In this document: in pieces, positions 15,983 to 23,867 of the stretch
Numbering within the stretch: the stretch's first letter is position 1
Layout: each line of letters opens with the position of its first letter
Source of the DNA: Desulfobacteraceae bacterium
GTDB taxonomy: Bacteria; Desulfobacterota; Desulfobacteria; Desulfobacterales; SURF-7
Direction: 5' to 3'
Length of the DNA stretch: 45,209 nucleotides
NCBI GenBank assembly: GCA_003599865.1
Contig: QZKS01000017.1
Coordinates: 1 to 45,209, forward strand
Position numbers and translations under genes: made by a program
The notes under the pieces: model-generated
Seen by the model: the letters and a program-made list of their open reading frames with translations, nothing else
The model's database searches: none
What the model was told of the DNA's origin: nothing

Positions 15983-16717
15983 ATGGATCAGCGGGAGACC
16001 AGGATAGCCATCGTGACCGGTGGAAGCAGGGGGATCGGCCGGGCAATTGCCCTGGAACTGGCAAGGAACGGGTATCATGTGATCGTGAATTACCGGTCTG
16101 ATACGGCCGGTGCGGAAGAAACAGTGGGCATGATGGAAAAGGAGGGGTTTACCGGTGAAACCTCACAATTCGATGTTTCCGATGCCGAAGGAACCAAGCA
16201 GGCTCTGGATCAAATCATATCCCGTTATAAATATATTGAAGTGCTGGTCAATAATGCGGGCATTGCAGCGGATGGATTGTTTGTCATGATGCCGGAAAAA
16301 GACTGGGATGCCGTGATTACAACCACATTAAAAGGGTTCTACAATGTCACGAAACCGGTCATGAAAAGGATGATCCCCAAAAAAAGAGGCTCGATTGTAT
16401 CCATTTCTTCGGTGGCCGGTTTGATCGGAAACCGGGGGCAGGCCAATTATTCCGCAGCCAAGGCCGGTCTGATCGGTGCCAGCCGTTCGATAGCCGCGGA
16501 AGTCGCACGTCTGGGAATCCGGGTAAATGTCGTTGCTCCTGGATTAATCCAGACAGATATGATAAAGGAGGCGCCGGTCGATATCATCAAGCAGATGATT
16601 CCCATGGCCAGAATCGGGCAGCCGGAAGAGGTTGCCAGGGTTGTTCGATTTTTATGTTCGGAAGACGCTTCCTATATCACGGGCCAGGTGATATCCGTAA
16701 ACGGGGGGATGGTGTAG
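15983..16717 (+). CDS. 3-oxoacyl-ACP reductase (FabG-like SDR)
   Basis: A 244-residue short-chain dehydrogenase. The nucleotide site [12 protein letters not shown], the NNAG motif, the catalytic Ser in SISSVAG and the Y-x3-K pair in NYSAAKAG are all intact, as is the [10 protein letters not shown] segment typical of FabG. It reduces beta-ketoacyl-ACP to beta-hydroxyacyl-ACP with NADPH. An AGGAGA ribosome site precedes the ATG. It is the only ketoreductase in the cluster, so it should serve every KS present. Its place between the ApeP-like and LolA-like genes matches aryl-polyene clusters (ApeQ position). Confidence 0.93.
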   Translation: MDQRETRIAIVTGGSRGIGRAIALELARNGYHVIVNYRSDTAGAEETVGMMEKEGFTGETSQFDVSDAEGTKQALDQIISRYKYIEVLVNNAGIAADGLFVMMPEKDWDAVITTTLKGFYNVTKPVMKRMIPKKRGSIVSISSVAGLIGNRGQANYSAAKAGLIGASRSIAAEVARLGIRVNVVAPGLIQTDMIKEAPVDIIKQMIPMARIGQPEEVARVVRFLCSEDASYITGQVISVNGGMV

Positions 16718-16809
16718 GCCGGTTTGCCTGTTTGCCGGTTGGCCGGTGAACGGGATTGGGGGTTTGAAGGTTGATTGATTCCGGTTCGGCCGGGGGATGA
16801 GTTTTGATA

Positions 16810-17421
16810 ATGAAACGATTTCTGTATATATTATGCAGTTCTTTTTTTCTGATTTCCGGCGCTCTTGCCGAACCATGGGCCGGCACGCTGGAACAGATCC
16901 GGAAGGAGGCTGCCGGGGTTTTTTCCGTACGGGCGGAGTTTACGCAGGAAAAGCACATGAAAATGCTGGCAAAACCGCTGATTTCAACCGGCGTGGTTTT
17001 ATTCAAAAGTCCGAAATCCATTCGATGGGAATATTTCAAGCCGGTTCAGAGCATCCTGATGATGGATGACGGCCGGGTAAAGCGATTTATCGAAGGGGAG
17101 GCCGGGCTGGTGGAAGATCTCGGACCCGGCAAGGAGATCATGCAGTTTGTCCTTCAGGAAATCACGTATTGGCTCAAGGGGCGGTTTGATGACAGCCCCA
17201 ATTTCACCACCACGTTACAGAGCGGACGAACCATTACACTGACCCCGAAAGAGGAGTCGTTTTCCCGGATGATTGAACGGATCGAGTTACGGCTTTCGGA
17301 TCAGCCGGGGGTCATGGAATCGGTAAAGATAATCGAAAATCAGGACACATATACGGAATACACGTTTCAAAATACACAAGTCAATATACCCCTTGATGAC
17401 GTCCTGTTCCGGAAGATCTGA
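16810..17421 (+). CDS. LolA-like periplasmic lipid/lipoprotein carrier
   Basis: About 203 residues with a cleavable signal peptide (KRFLYILCSSFFLISGALA) and a LolA-like half-barrel. SVRAEFTQEKHMKML is a typical early strand of the family, and KSPKSIRWEYFKP its next conserved block. LolA carries lipoproteins across the periplasm; LolA-like proteins in aryl-polyene clusters (ApeM) are thought to carry the lipid product. ATG 16810 is used, with GGGGGATGAG upstream; a TTG two codons earlier is less likely. The 87 bases between FabG and this gene contain only short GCCGGTT repeats. It overlaps the lipoprotein gene by 1 base. Confidence 0.88.
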   Translation: MKRFLYILCSSFFLISGALAEPWAGTLEQIRKEAAGVFSVRAEFTQEKHMKMLAKPLISTGVVLFKSPKSIRWEYFKPVQSILMMDDGRVKRFIEGEAGLVEDLGPGKEIMQFVLQEITYWLKGRFDDSPNFTTTLQSGRTITLTPKEESFSRMIERIELRLSDQPGVMESVKIIENQDTYTEYTFQNTQVNIPLDDVLFRKI

Positions 17422-18161
17422 TGAAAGCCTCCGGAAATCAACCATCATTAAAACCTTATGCGGCCATTCATCATTCCGGTCTGCTGTTTTGTATCTTGCT
17501 GATACTGGTATCGTGCGCAGCCCTCCCGAAGATTGAACCCTTCCGGTTGCCTTTGCCGGCGGGCGAGGAAATCCGATGCCGGTGGCCGTATTTGACGGGA
17601 AAATGGCAGCTGGTTCATTCCGTCAAAGCGGTCCTGCCCAATGGCCTGCGCCAGTCCATGATCGGAACGATCATTGTTTCACCGGAGCGGAATACGGTTC
17701 ATTGTGTTCTGCTGTCCATTGAAGGGCTGGTACTCGTGGATGCTGTTTATGATCAAGAGGTGATTGTCAATCGCGCGGTGCCTCCGTTTGATGAACCGGA
17801 GGTGGTAGCGGGGCTGATCGATGATGTCCGGCTGTTGTTTCTGAAACCTTCCGGAATGCGCACGGAATTCGGTTTCTCGGAAAAACGCTCAACCATATGC
17901 CGGTACCGGAGCGGGGAGGGAAAGACCGTTGATGTGATTGCCCATCCGGACGGGAACTGGGAGATCAGGCAGTATGGTTCGTCGGACCGCATGGAACGAT
18001 CGGTTAGGGGTTTTTTTGTCGAAAAAAATCGGACAGATGACGGTTTGGGAGAGATTGTCCCGGAAAGGCTTGAATTGACGGCACATGGTTTTGTGGGATA
18101 TGAGCTGTCGCTGGATTTAATCGAGGCCATACCGTTATCTTCACAGGGATTTCCAGAGTGA
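17421..18161 (+). CDS. Outer-membrane-type lipoprotein (DUF3261-like) of polyene clusters
   Basis: A 246-residue protein with a hydrophobic N-terminus ending in the lipobox LVSC (C32), so it is predicted to be lipidated. The residue after Cys is Ala, which does not signal inner-membrane retention. The remainder is beta-rich with no catalytic motif I recognise. Position after a LolA-like gene and general plan suggest the DUF3261 lipoproteins found in aryl-polyene clusters. It could help receive or anchor the lipid product at the outer membrane. The start overlaps the LolA-like stop (TGATG) and its end overlaps the AMP-ligase start by 4 bases. Confidence 0.65.
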   Translation: MKASGNQPSLKPYAAIHHSGLLFCILLILVSCAALPKIEPFRLPLPAGEEIRCRWPYLTGKWQLVHSVKAVLPNGLRQSMIGTIIVSPERNTVHCVLLSIEGLVLVDAVYDQEVIVNRAVPPFDEPEVVAGLIDDVRLLFLKPSGMRTEFGFSEKRSTICRYRSGEGKTVDVIAHPDGNWEIRQYGSSDRMERSVRGFFVEKNRTDDGLGEIVPERLELTAHGFVGYELSLDLIEAIPLSSQGFPE

Positions 18162-19603
18162 ACCTGAAACAATTAATTCGAAAATCCGTACAGGAAAAGC
18201 CTGACAAGACAGCTATTGTGGAAGGGGGCCTCGCGGTTACCTATGATCAGCTGTTCATTATAATTCAGGAGATTGCCGCCGATCTGAAACCGCTGGGTAT
18301 CCGGAAGGGAAGCCTTGTGGGGATTCGCTTCCCGAACAGCATCGCCTATGTGGCCATCACATTTGCCCTCTGGGAGTTGGATGCCATCGTCGTCCCCATC
18401 GGCATGGAATTGAAAACAAGCGAAGTGGAAAATATCTGCGACACCATGAATTTAAACGCCGTGATTCATGACCGGGAATCTCTTTCCGGGGCCGCCGGTG
18501 CGGTGAGCGGATTTCCGATTCATTACTTTGTGGATCATCGATCTCCGGCAATGGAAAACCGGTACCGGGAAAAGGATATTGCCTTTATCCGTTTTACATC
18601 CGGTACAACCGGCGGCTCAAAGGGGGTTGTCCTGAGTCACAGGGCAATCCATGAGAGAATCGAAGCGGTCAATCAGACGCTTTGCATCGGCCCGGAAGAT
18701 ACCATCCTGTGGCTTCTGTCCATGGCGCATCACTTTGTTTCCACCATTATCCTGTATCTTGCCAATAACGCCACCATCGTCGTTGTCAATAAACTGTTTG
18801 CCGGATCGATTCTGGATGCGGTCCATCAGTCGCAGGCAACTGTATTGTATGCATCCCCGTTCCATTATTCTCTGCTGGCAGCGGACACTTCCGACAAAAT
18901 GCTCCCCACCGTCCGGCTGGCACTGTCAACGACCATTGAACTGCCGGATACCGTATTCAATGATTTCTACAGACGATACCGGCTGCCGATATCCCAGGCC
19001 TATGGAATAATCGAAATCGGAATCGTCTGCATGAATACCGAAGCCTCTTCCCGTAAAATCGGGTCTGTGGGAAGGATCCTGCCGGCATATGAAATGAAAG
19101 TGCAAAATACGGATTGCTATCCGGGTGAAAGTCCATTATGTGGAGAACTCTGGTTCCGGGGGCCGGGTTTTTTTGATGCGTATTTCAGTCCATGGGCGGA
19201 TGCGGATACGATCATGAAAGAAGGCTGGTTTGATACCGGGGATATCGGCCGGATTGATGCGGATGGATATGTCTATCTGTTTGCCAGAAAAAAAGATGTC
19301 ATCAATATTGCCGGCATGAAGGTATTCCCCCAGGAAATTGAAGCGGTATTGAACATGCATCCGGATATTGAAGAATCATATGTATATGGATGGAAGAACG
19401 AGCGGTTCGGGGAACTGGTTGCGGCGGACATCGTTCCCAAGGGTTCTCCTTCCGATGTCTCCATAAACGATATTCTTCAGCACTGCAGACAGCGGCTGGC
19501 TTCTTACAAAGTTCCGGAAGATCTGAAATTTGTAAAGGCCATCCGGAAAACAGCGGTGACATCCAAGATCATCCGAAGAAACAATTGGCCTAAAGAAGAA
19601 TAG
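18158..19603 (+). CDS. AMP-ligase / acyl-ACP synthetase (ANL superfamily)
   Basis: A 481-residue adenylate-forming enzyme starting with GTG inside the previous stop. Motifs present: FIRFTSGTTGGSKGVVLSH (A3), SQAYGIIEIG (A5 region), GWFDTGDIG (A7), and ARKKDVINIAGMKVFPQEIE (A8 hinge). The usual C-terminal catalytic lysine region reads VTSKIIRR. It activates a carboxylic acid with ATP and passes it to a thiol, here most likely the ACP whose gene follows 7 bases later. Length and stand-alone form match acyl-ACP ligases that prime type II PKS chains. The acid cannot be predicted from the motifs. Confidence 0.88.
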   Translation: MNLKQLIRKSVQEKPDKTAIVEGGLAVTYDQLFIIIQEIAADLKPLGIRKGSLVGIRFPNSIAYVAITFALWELDAIVVPIGMELKTSEVENICDTMNLNAVIHDRESLSGAAGAVSGFPIHYFVDHRSPAMENRYREKDIAFIRFTSGTTGGSKGVVLSHRAIHERIEAVNQTLCIGPEDTILWLLSMAHHFVSTIILYLANNATIVVVNKLFAGSILDAVHQSQATVLYASPFHYSLLAADTSDKMLPTVRLALSTTIELPDTVFNDFYRRYRLPISQAYGIIEIGIVCMNTEASSRKIGSVGRILPAYEMKVQNTDCYPGESPLCGELWFRGPGFFDAYFSPWADADTIMKEGWFDTGDIGRIDADGYVYLFARKKDVINIAGMKVFPQEIEAVLNMHPDIEESYVYGWKNERFGELVAADIVPKGSPSDVSINDILQHCRQRLASYKVPEDLKFVKAIRKTAVTSKIIRRNNWPKEE

Positions 19604-19610
19604 TATCATC

Positions 19611-19862
19611 ATGGTAAGAATGGAACAAATCAAAGAACAGCTGGTTTTTTTTCTGCAGAATGAAATTTTCGATTCTTCGATCCGGATCGATCCGGATACG
19701 GATCTTTTTGAGACCGGTTTTGACTCCTTCTCTCTGGTCAAGCTGCTGGTGTTTATCGAAAAAAAATACAACCTCCGGATTCCGGAAGAAAAGCTGACCG
19801 AAGACACACTGAGAGATGTAAATCGAATATCAGAGTTGATATATGCTTTTCAAAAAGACTGA
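19611..19862 (+). CDS. Acyl carrier protein paired with AMP-ligase and condensation-fold acyltransferase
   Basis: An 83-residue carrier protein. The attachment site is S39 in FETGFDSFSLVKLLVFIE, a GFDSFS-type core closer to the peptidyl/aryl carrier proteins than to the other four ACPs of the cluster. A second ATG at 19620 is an alternative start. Its end overlaps the next gene by 20 bases. The order ligase-carrier-condensation enzyme is the minimal layout for activating an acid and transferring it to an alcohol or amine, so this carrier may hold a starter or side-chain acid. Confidence 0.88.
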   Translation: MVRMEQIKEQLVFFLQNEIFDSSIRIDPDTDLFETGFDSFSLVKLLVFIEKKYNLRIPEEKLTEDTLRDVNRISELIYAFQKD

Positions 19863-21201
19863 ACACATCCCCTTGAATGGTATGGATTGCCTGATGACGG
19901 CATTTGATTACCATATGAAAAAAAGCGGATTTGCCGGAAACCTGGCGCAAATGGTTTTAAAACTTCCGGTACAGATTGCGGAATTCGATTTCAGAGAGCG
20001 GATTTTTCATCTGGTTCAGCAATTTCCCATTATCCATGCCCCTTTCAGACGAAATTTTTTTACCCGGCTGCCGTACTGGGAAATCGACCCGGATCGTTCC
20101 TCTGCCTTCCCCGGAATAACGGCTTACCATCTGGAATCGGATGCGGAAAACAGCGGGGATTTTTCCGCACTCAAAAAGAAGCTGTTCAATCTCCCCCTTC
20201 AACCGGAAAAAGGAGAACAGATCCGGTTTGATCTGATTTATTTTGCCGGAGGAGGGATGGAGATTTACATGACCTGGGTTCATGCCCTCATGGATGCCCA
20301 GGGCGCCGAGTACTTTTTTTCCATGATCGGAAATCCCAGGCTTGCCGAGGATGCTTTTCAATTTGAATCCAGCCGGAAAATCGCTGAGTCGAAAACCCGC
20401 CGGAAACCGGAAAAAACAGATTCTGCCGACAAGTGGGGAAAAATCAGGCAGTCTTTTGATCATATTGATGAAATCGCTTTGAATCCGCCGGTGTCTATTT
20501 TGTCCAGGTTGCCGGAAACGGCAAAATCAAGTCAGGAATACAGGATTGTATCCTTTTCCCGCGAAGAGACAAAAGCAATTATGGCGCTGTCCGGGAAACG
20601 GTGCGGTCTGTTCAACGAATCCACCTGCTTTGCCGCAGCCGTCATGTGTGAGCTGAAGAAACTGTATGAAAAAAAGAGGGTGCCGTCCGGCAACTATGTT
20701 TTGTCGCTCCCGGTGAACCTGCGGAAAAAAGGCACCTGCCTTCCGGTTTTTTCAAACCAGTCAACATCGCTGTTGTATTCGTTCCATGCAGATTGTCTGA
20801 CGGATTTTTCTTCAGCGGCCAGGCATTTCAAGGAACAGACACAGCGGGCGATCAGCACAGGATTGCTGGACGCCAATGTTGCGGTAATGGAGGTGTCGAA
20901 ATTTCTACCGGCCTGGTTTTACATCAAGAAAGTCAGGCAGGCCATGAAAGGTGAAATCGCCTCCATCGTATTCGCGAACCCGGGTTCGGTTCATGGCAGC
21001 CTTACGGAATTCATGGGGATACCGGTTGATGATGTCCGTCACATGCCTGCAATCATTGCTCCGCCGGGTATCGGCGTTCTGTTTTATCGGTTTTCACAAA
21101 GGCTGACCATTACCTTTGTGTACACGGAAGGAATCCTTACTCGGGAAGAAAAAGAAGAATTTCAGCAAGGGATAAGAAGCTATCTGCTCAATGAAAGGTG
21201 A
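19843..21201 (+). CDS. Condensation/acyltransferase-fold protein (HxxxD type)
   Basis: A 452-residue protein with the plan of the CoA/carrier-dependent acyltransferase superfamily (NRPS condensation domains, PapA, alcohol acetyltransferases). The N-terminal half carries WVHALMDAQGAEYF, with H147 and D151 forming the HxxxD motif; the usual second His is Val and the Gly is displaced. The C-terminal half has FANPGSVHG and a long beta stretch typical of the floor loop region. It should join a carrier-bound acyl group to an acceptor OH or NH. It overlaps the ACP gene by 20 bases, which makes that ACP the likely donor. No signal or membrane segment is evident. Confidence 0.75.
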   Translation: MLFKKTEHIPLNGMDCLMTAFDYHMKKSGFAGNLAQMVLKLPVQIAEFDFRERIFHLVQQFPIIHAPFRRNFFTRLPYWEIDPDRSSAFPGITAYHLESDAENSGDFSALKKKLFNLPLQPEKGEQIRFDLIYFAGGGMEIYMTWVHALMDAQGAEYFFSMIGNPRLAEDAFQFESSRKIAESKTRRKPEKTDSADKWGKIRQSFDHIDEIALNPPVSILSRLPETAKSSQEYRIVSFSREETKAIMALSGKRCGLFNESTCFAAAVMCELKKLYEKKRVPSGNYVLSLPVNLRKKGTCLPVFSNQSTSLLYSFHADCLTDFSSAARHFKEQTQRAISTGLLDANVAVMEVSKFLPAWFYIKKVRQAMKGEIASIVFANPGSVHGSLTEFMGIPVDDVRHMPAIIAPPGIGVLFYRFSQRLTITFVYTEGILTREEKEEFQQGIRSYLLNER

Positions 21202-21207
21202 GGAATA

Positions 21208-22611
21208 TTGAAAGTTCTGATCATTGCCATCAATCAGGAAAAATTGCCGCTGGCAGTCGCGCCCATCGGTGCTGCCTGTATTGTCCGCACCCTTGAACAT
21301 ATGGGTCAGGATGTGTACTTTTTGGATCTTTGTTTTTCTAATAACCTGAAACGAAATCTGGTAAGTGCCTTACAAAAGAGTGATCCGGATATCGTGGGTC
21401 TCGCCATCCGGAATCTGGACAACTGCTCCAGCACGGGCCGGAAAACATTTTATCAGACCGCACAACGGGTAATCAAGGTCGTTCGGGAAAATTCCAATGC
21501 GACAATCATCATGGGAGGAGGAGGTGCATCCGTCCTTCCGCAGGAACTGGCACAATATCTGGATGTTTCGTACACCTTTATCGGGGAGGGGGAGGAAAGC
21601 CTTCCGGCTTTTCTCAGGGAGTTTTCCAAAGGAAGGAATTTTTTAAAAATACCAGGGCTTCTGTACCGGGAGGGGGGCAACTGGCACCTGAACCCGCCGG
21701 ATTTTTCCGGAGATCTGGATCAATACCCTCTGTATGCATATGAGAAAATCAACCATAAAAAGTATTTTGAACATGGCGGTTTTATCGGCTATCAGACCAA
21801 AAGAGGCTGTCCCTTTAAGTGTGTTTACTGCAATTACCGGACGCTGGAGGGAACAAGACCGAGATGCCGGTCACCGCAGCTTTGTGTGGATGATATGGAA
21901 AAACTGGTCAGGGAGACCGGTTTTCGGGATTTCTTTTTTACGGATGGGGTTTTTAACTGGCCGACGGAACATGCATTGGCGATATGCGAGGAGATCATCC
22001 GGCGAAAACTGGATATCCGTTGGATCGCCTATTGCAATCCGGTCGGTCTGGATGAGGAGGCTGCCCGCACGTTTAAAGCCGCCGGGTGTGTGGGAATCGA
22101 GCTGGGTGTGGATGCGGTTACGGACAAAATGCTGGAGAATATGGGAAAAGGATTTTCGCGTCAGGATATCCGGAAGACCTATCAGGCACTCATTCATTCC
22201 GGCATACCATTTGCGGTTTTTCTGCTTTTCGGGGGACCGGAGGATTCTTATCAGGATATGGTGGAAACACAGAAAATCCTTATGGAATTCGGAAAGGCCA
22301 ATGCGGTTTTTGCATCCCTCGGCATCCGGATTTACCGGGATGCTCCCATTTACGACATTGCCATCCGGGAAGGGGTCATCACCCCGCACACCGATCTTCT
22401 GGAGCCGGTATTTTATATTTCTTCCAGACTGGGTGAAGACGCTATGAATCAGCTGGATCGGCTGGCGCGTCAGGAAGTCACCTGGAGTACGCCTACAGAC
22501 TGGAATTCGTTTACGGTTAAATCGGTTCAGCGGATTTTAAACCGTTTCCGGGTGATTCCGAACTGGAAAGATATTGAGACTTACGGCACCCATATGAGAA
22601 GGAAACGGTGA
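21208..22611 (+). CDS. Cobalamin-binding-domain radical SAM protein
   Basis: A 467-residue enzyme starting at TTG 21208 behind a GAGGAA site. Residues 1-140 form a B12-binding-like domain (VAPIGAACIVRTLE, IMGGGGASVLPQE, FIGEGEESLP). The radical SAM cysteines are C201-x3-C205-x2-C208 (KRGCPFKCVYC). A later GIELGVDA and FLLFGGPED follow the usual core strands. The family includes methyltransferases and ring-forming enzymes acting on unactivated carbons. It is coupled by a 4-base overlap to the FAD oxidoreductase, which is in turn coupled to a third B12-type radical SAM gene. Confidence 0.87.
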   Translation: MKVLIIAINQEKLPLAVAPIGAACIVRTLEHMGQDVYFLDLCFSNNLKRNLVSALQKSDPDIVGLAIRNLDNCSSTGRKTFYQTAQRVIKVVRENSNATIIMGGGGASVLPQELAQYLDVSYTFIGEGEESLPAFLREFSKGRNFLKIPGLLYREGGNWHLNPPDFSGDLDQYPLYAYEKINHKKYFEHGGFIGYQTKRGCPFKCVYCNYRTLEGTRPRCRSPQLCVDDMEKLVRETGFRDFFFTDGVFNWPTEHALAICEEIIRRKLDIRWIAYCNPVGLDEEAARTFKAAGCVGIELGVDAVTDKMLENMGKGFSRQDIRKTYQALIHSGIPFAVFLLFGGPEDSYQDMVETQKILMEFGKANAVFASLGIRIYRDAPIYDIAIREGVITPHTDLLEPVFYISSRLGEDAMNQLDRLARQEVTWSTPTDWNSFTVKSVQRILNRFRVIPNWKDIETYGTHMRRKR

Positions 22612-23867
22612 AGCAGCATTACCATGTGATCGTTGTCGGTGCCGGGTCTTCCGGCATTGCCGCGGCAGTATGCGCTTCACGAAGCGGATGCCGGACCCTG
22701 CTGCTGGAAAAGAACGGATTTCCCGGCGGACTGGCGGTCATGGGAAAAATATCCACCATCTGCGGGCTGTATCGAAATTCGGGAAAAGCATCGCCGGAAT
22801 TTCTATACGACGGTTTTCCGATGGAGTTTGCAACAAGGATGATGAGAGCCGATTCCCTGGCCGGACCGGTCCGGATGGGGCGGGTAGCCGTTCTCCAGAC
22901 ACGGCCCGGGGTATTTGAAACGGTTGCCGATGAATATCTTGCGTCACAAAAAGACCTGGATATTGTGTATGGGGCGGAAGCACTCAGGCTCCGGATGGAC
23001 GGAAACCGTATCCGCCGGATTGACTTTTCAGCAGACGGCCGGGAGCAGCAGGTTCAGGCGGGTGCCGTCATTGACGCGACGGGAACGGCGGCTGTTTGCG
23101 AAATGGCCGGTGCGCCCTTGTTATTACCGGATGAAACGGAACAAGGGCCTGCGATTCTGTTTTCAGCGGAAGATGCAAACGGTGTGCTCACAAACCGGAC
23201 GAACGTTATCCGGATTTTGATGAAAATCCGGCGCGCCGCGGATTCCGGAGATCTTCCCCCGGGGGCTGATTCCATCGGTTTCCTTCCCGAGATCGGGGGA
23301 AAGACAGTGACCGTCAAGCTGAATCTCGGGGCACTGGTTGTTCGGGAGCATGGCAGCCATGGAGAGAATTTTCAGGACAAGGCTCAGGAGATGAAACAGC
23401 AGTTGATTGATTTTCTCCAAAATAATGAGGATGACTTCCTGCATATTCAATTCTCAGATGAGCCGGGAAAGATATTGCATCGTGCGGGCAAAAGAGCAAA
23501 AGGGATGTATCTCCTGACCCGGGAAGATGTACTTTCGGCTGCCCGTTTTCCGGATGCGGTAACCAGGGGATGCTGGCCCATTGAAAAATATCCTGCTTCC
23601 GGAGGGCCGAGATTCTCCTATCTTCCGAAGGAAGCTGCGTATGATATTCCGGAACGATGTCTTCGTGTTCCCGGTGTTGACAATCTGTTTACCGCCGGCC
23701 GCACGATCAGTGCAGATGATGATGCCATTGCATCCGTCCGGGTGATCGGGTGCTGCCTGGCTACCGGAGAAAGTGCCGGAAACCTTGCCGTCCGGTTTGT
23801 ATCCCAAAACAAAGAGGCGGGAAATATGAAATTCAATCCAACCAACATGATAACTGGTGAAATATGA
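22608..23867 (+). CDS. FAD-dependent oxidoreductase between two radical SAM genes
   Basis: A 419-residue flavoprotein with an N-terminal dinucleotide-binding motif VIVVGAGSSGIAAA and the acidic end of the second strand in LLLEKNGFPGG. Near the C-terminus NLFTAGRTISADDDA is the second FAD contact. The overall look is the FAD_oxidored (PF12831-like) family. It may oxidise, reduce or desaturate the product of its radical SAM neighbours. It starts with GTG, overlaps the upstream gene by 4 bases and the downstream one by 4 bases, so the three proteins are made together. No phytoene-desaturase signature could be seen beyond the general flavin fold. Confidence 0.82.
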   Translation: MKQHYHVIVVGAGSSGIAAAVCASRSGCRTLLLEKNGFPGGLAVMGKISTICGLYRNSGKASPEFLYDGFPMEFATRMMRADSLAGPVRMGRVAVLQTRPGVFETVADEYLASQKDLDIVYGAEALRLRMDGNRIRRIDFSADGREQQVQAGAVIDATGTAAVCEMAGAPLLLPDETEQGPAILFSAEDANGVLTNRTNVIRILMKIRRAADSGDLPPGADSIGFLPEIGGKTVTVKLNLGALVVREHGSHGENFQDKAQEMKQQLIDFLQNNEDDFLHIQFSDEPGKILHRAGKRAKGMYLLTREDVLSAARFPDAVTRGCWPIEKYPASGGPRFSYLPKEAAYDIPERCLRVPGVDNLFTAGRTISADDDAIASVRVIGCCLATGESAGNLAVRFVSQNKEAGNMKFNPTNMITGEI

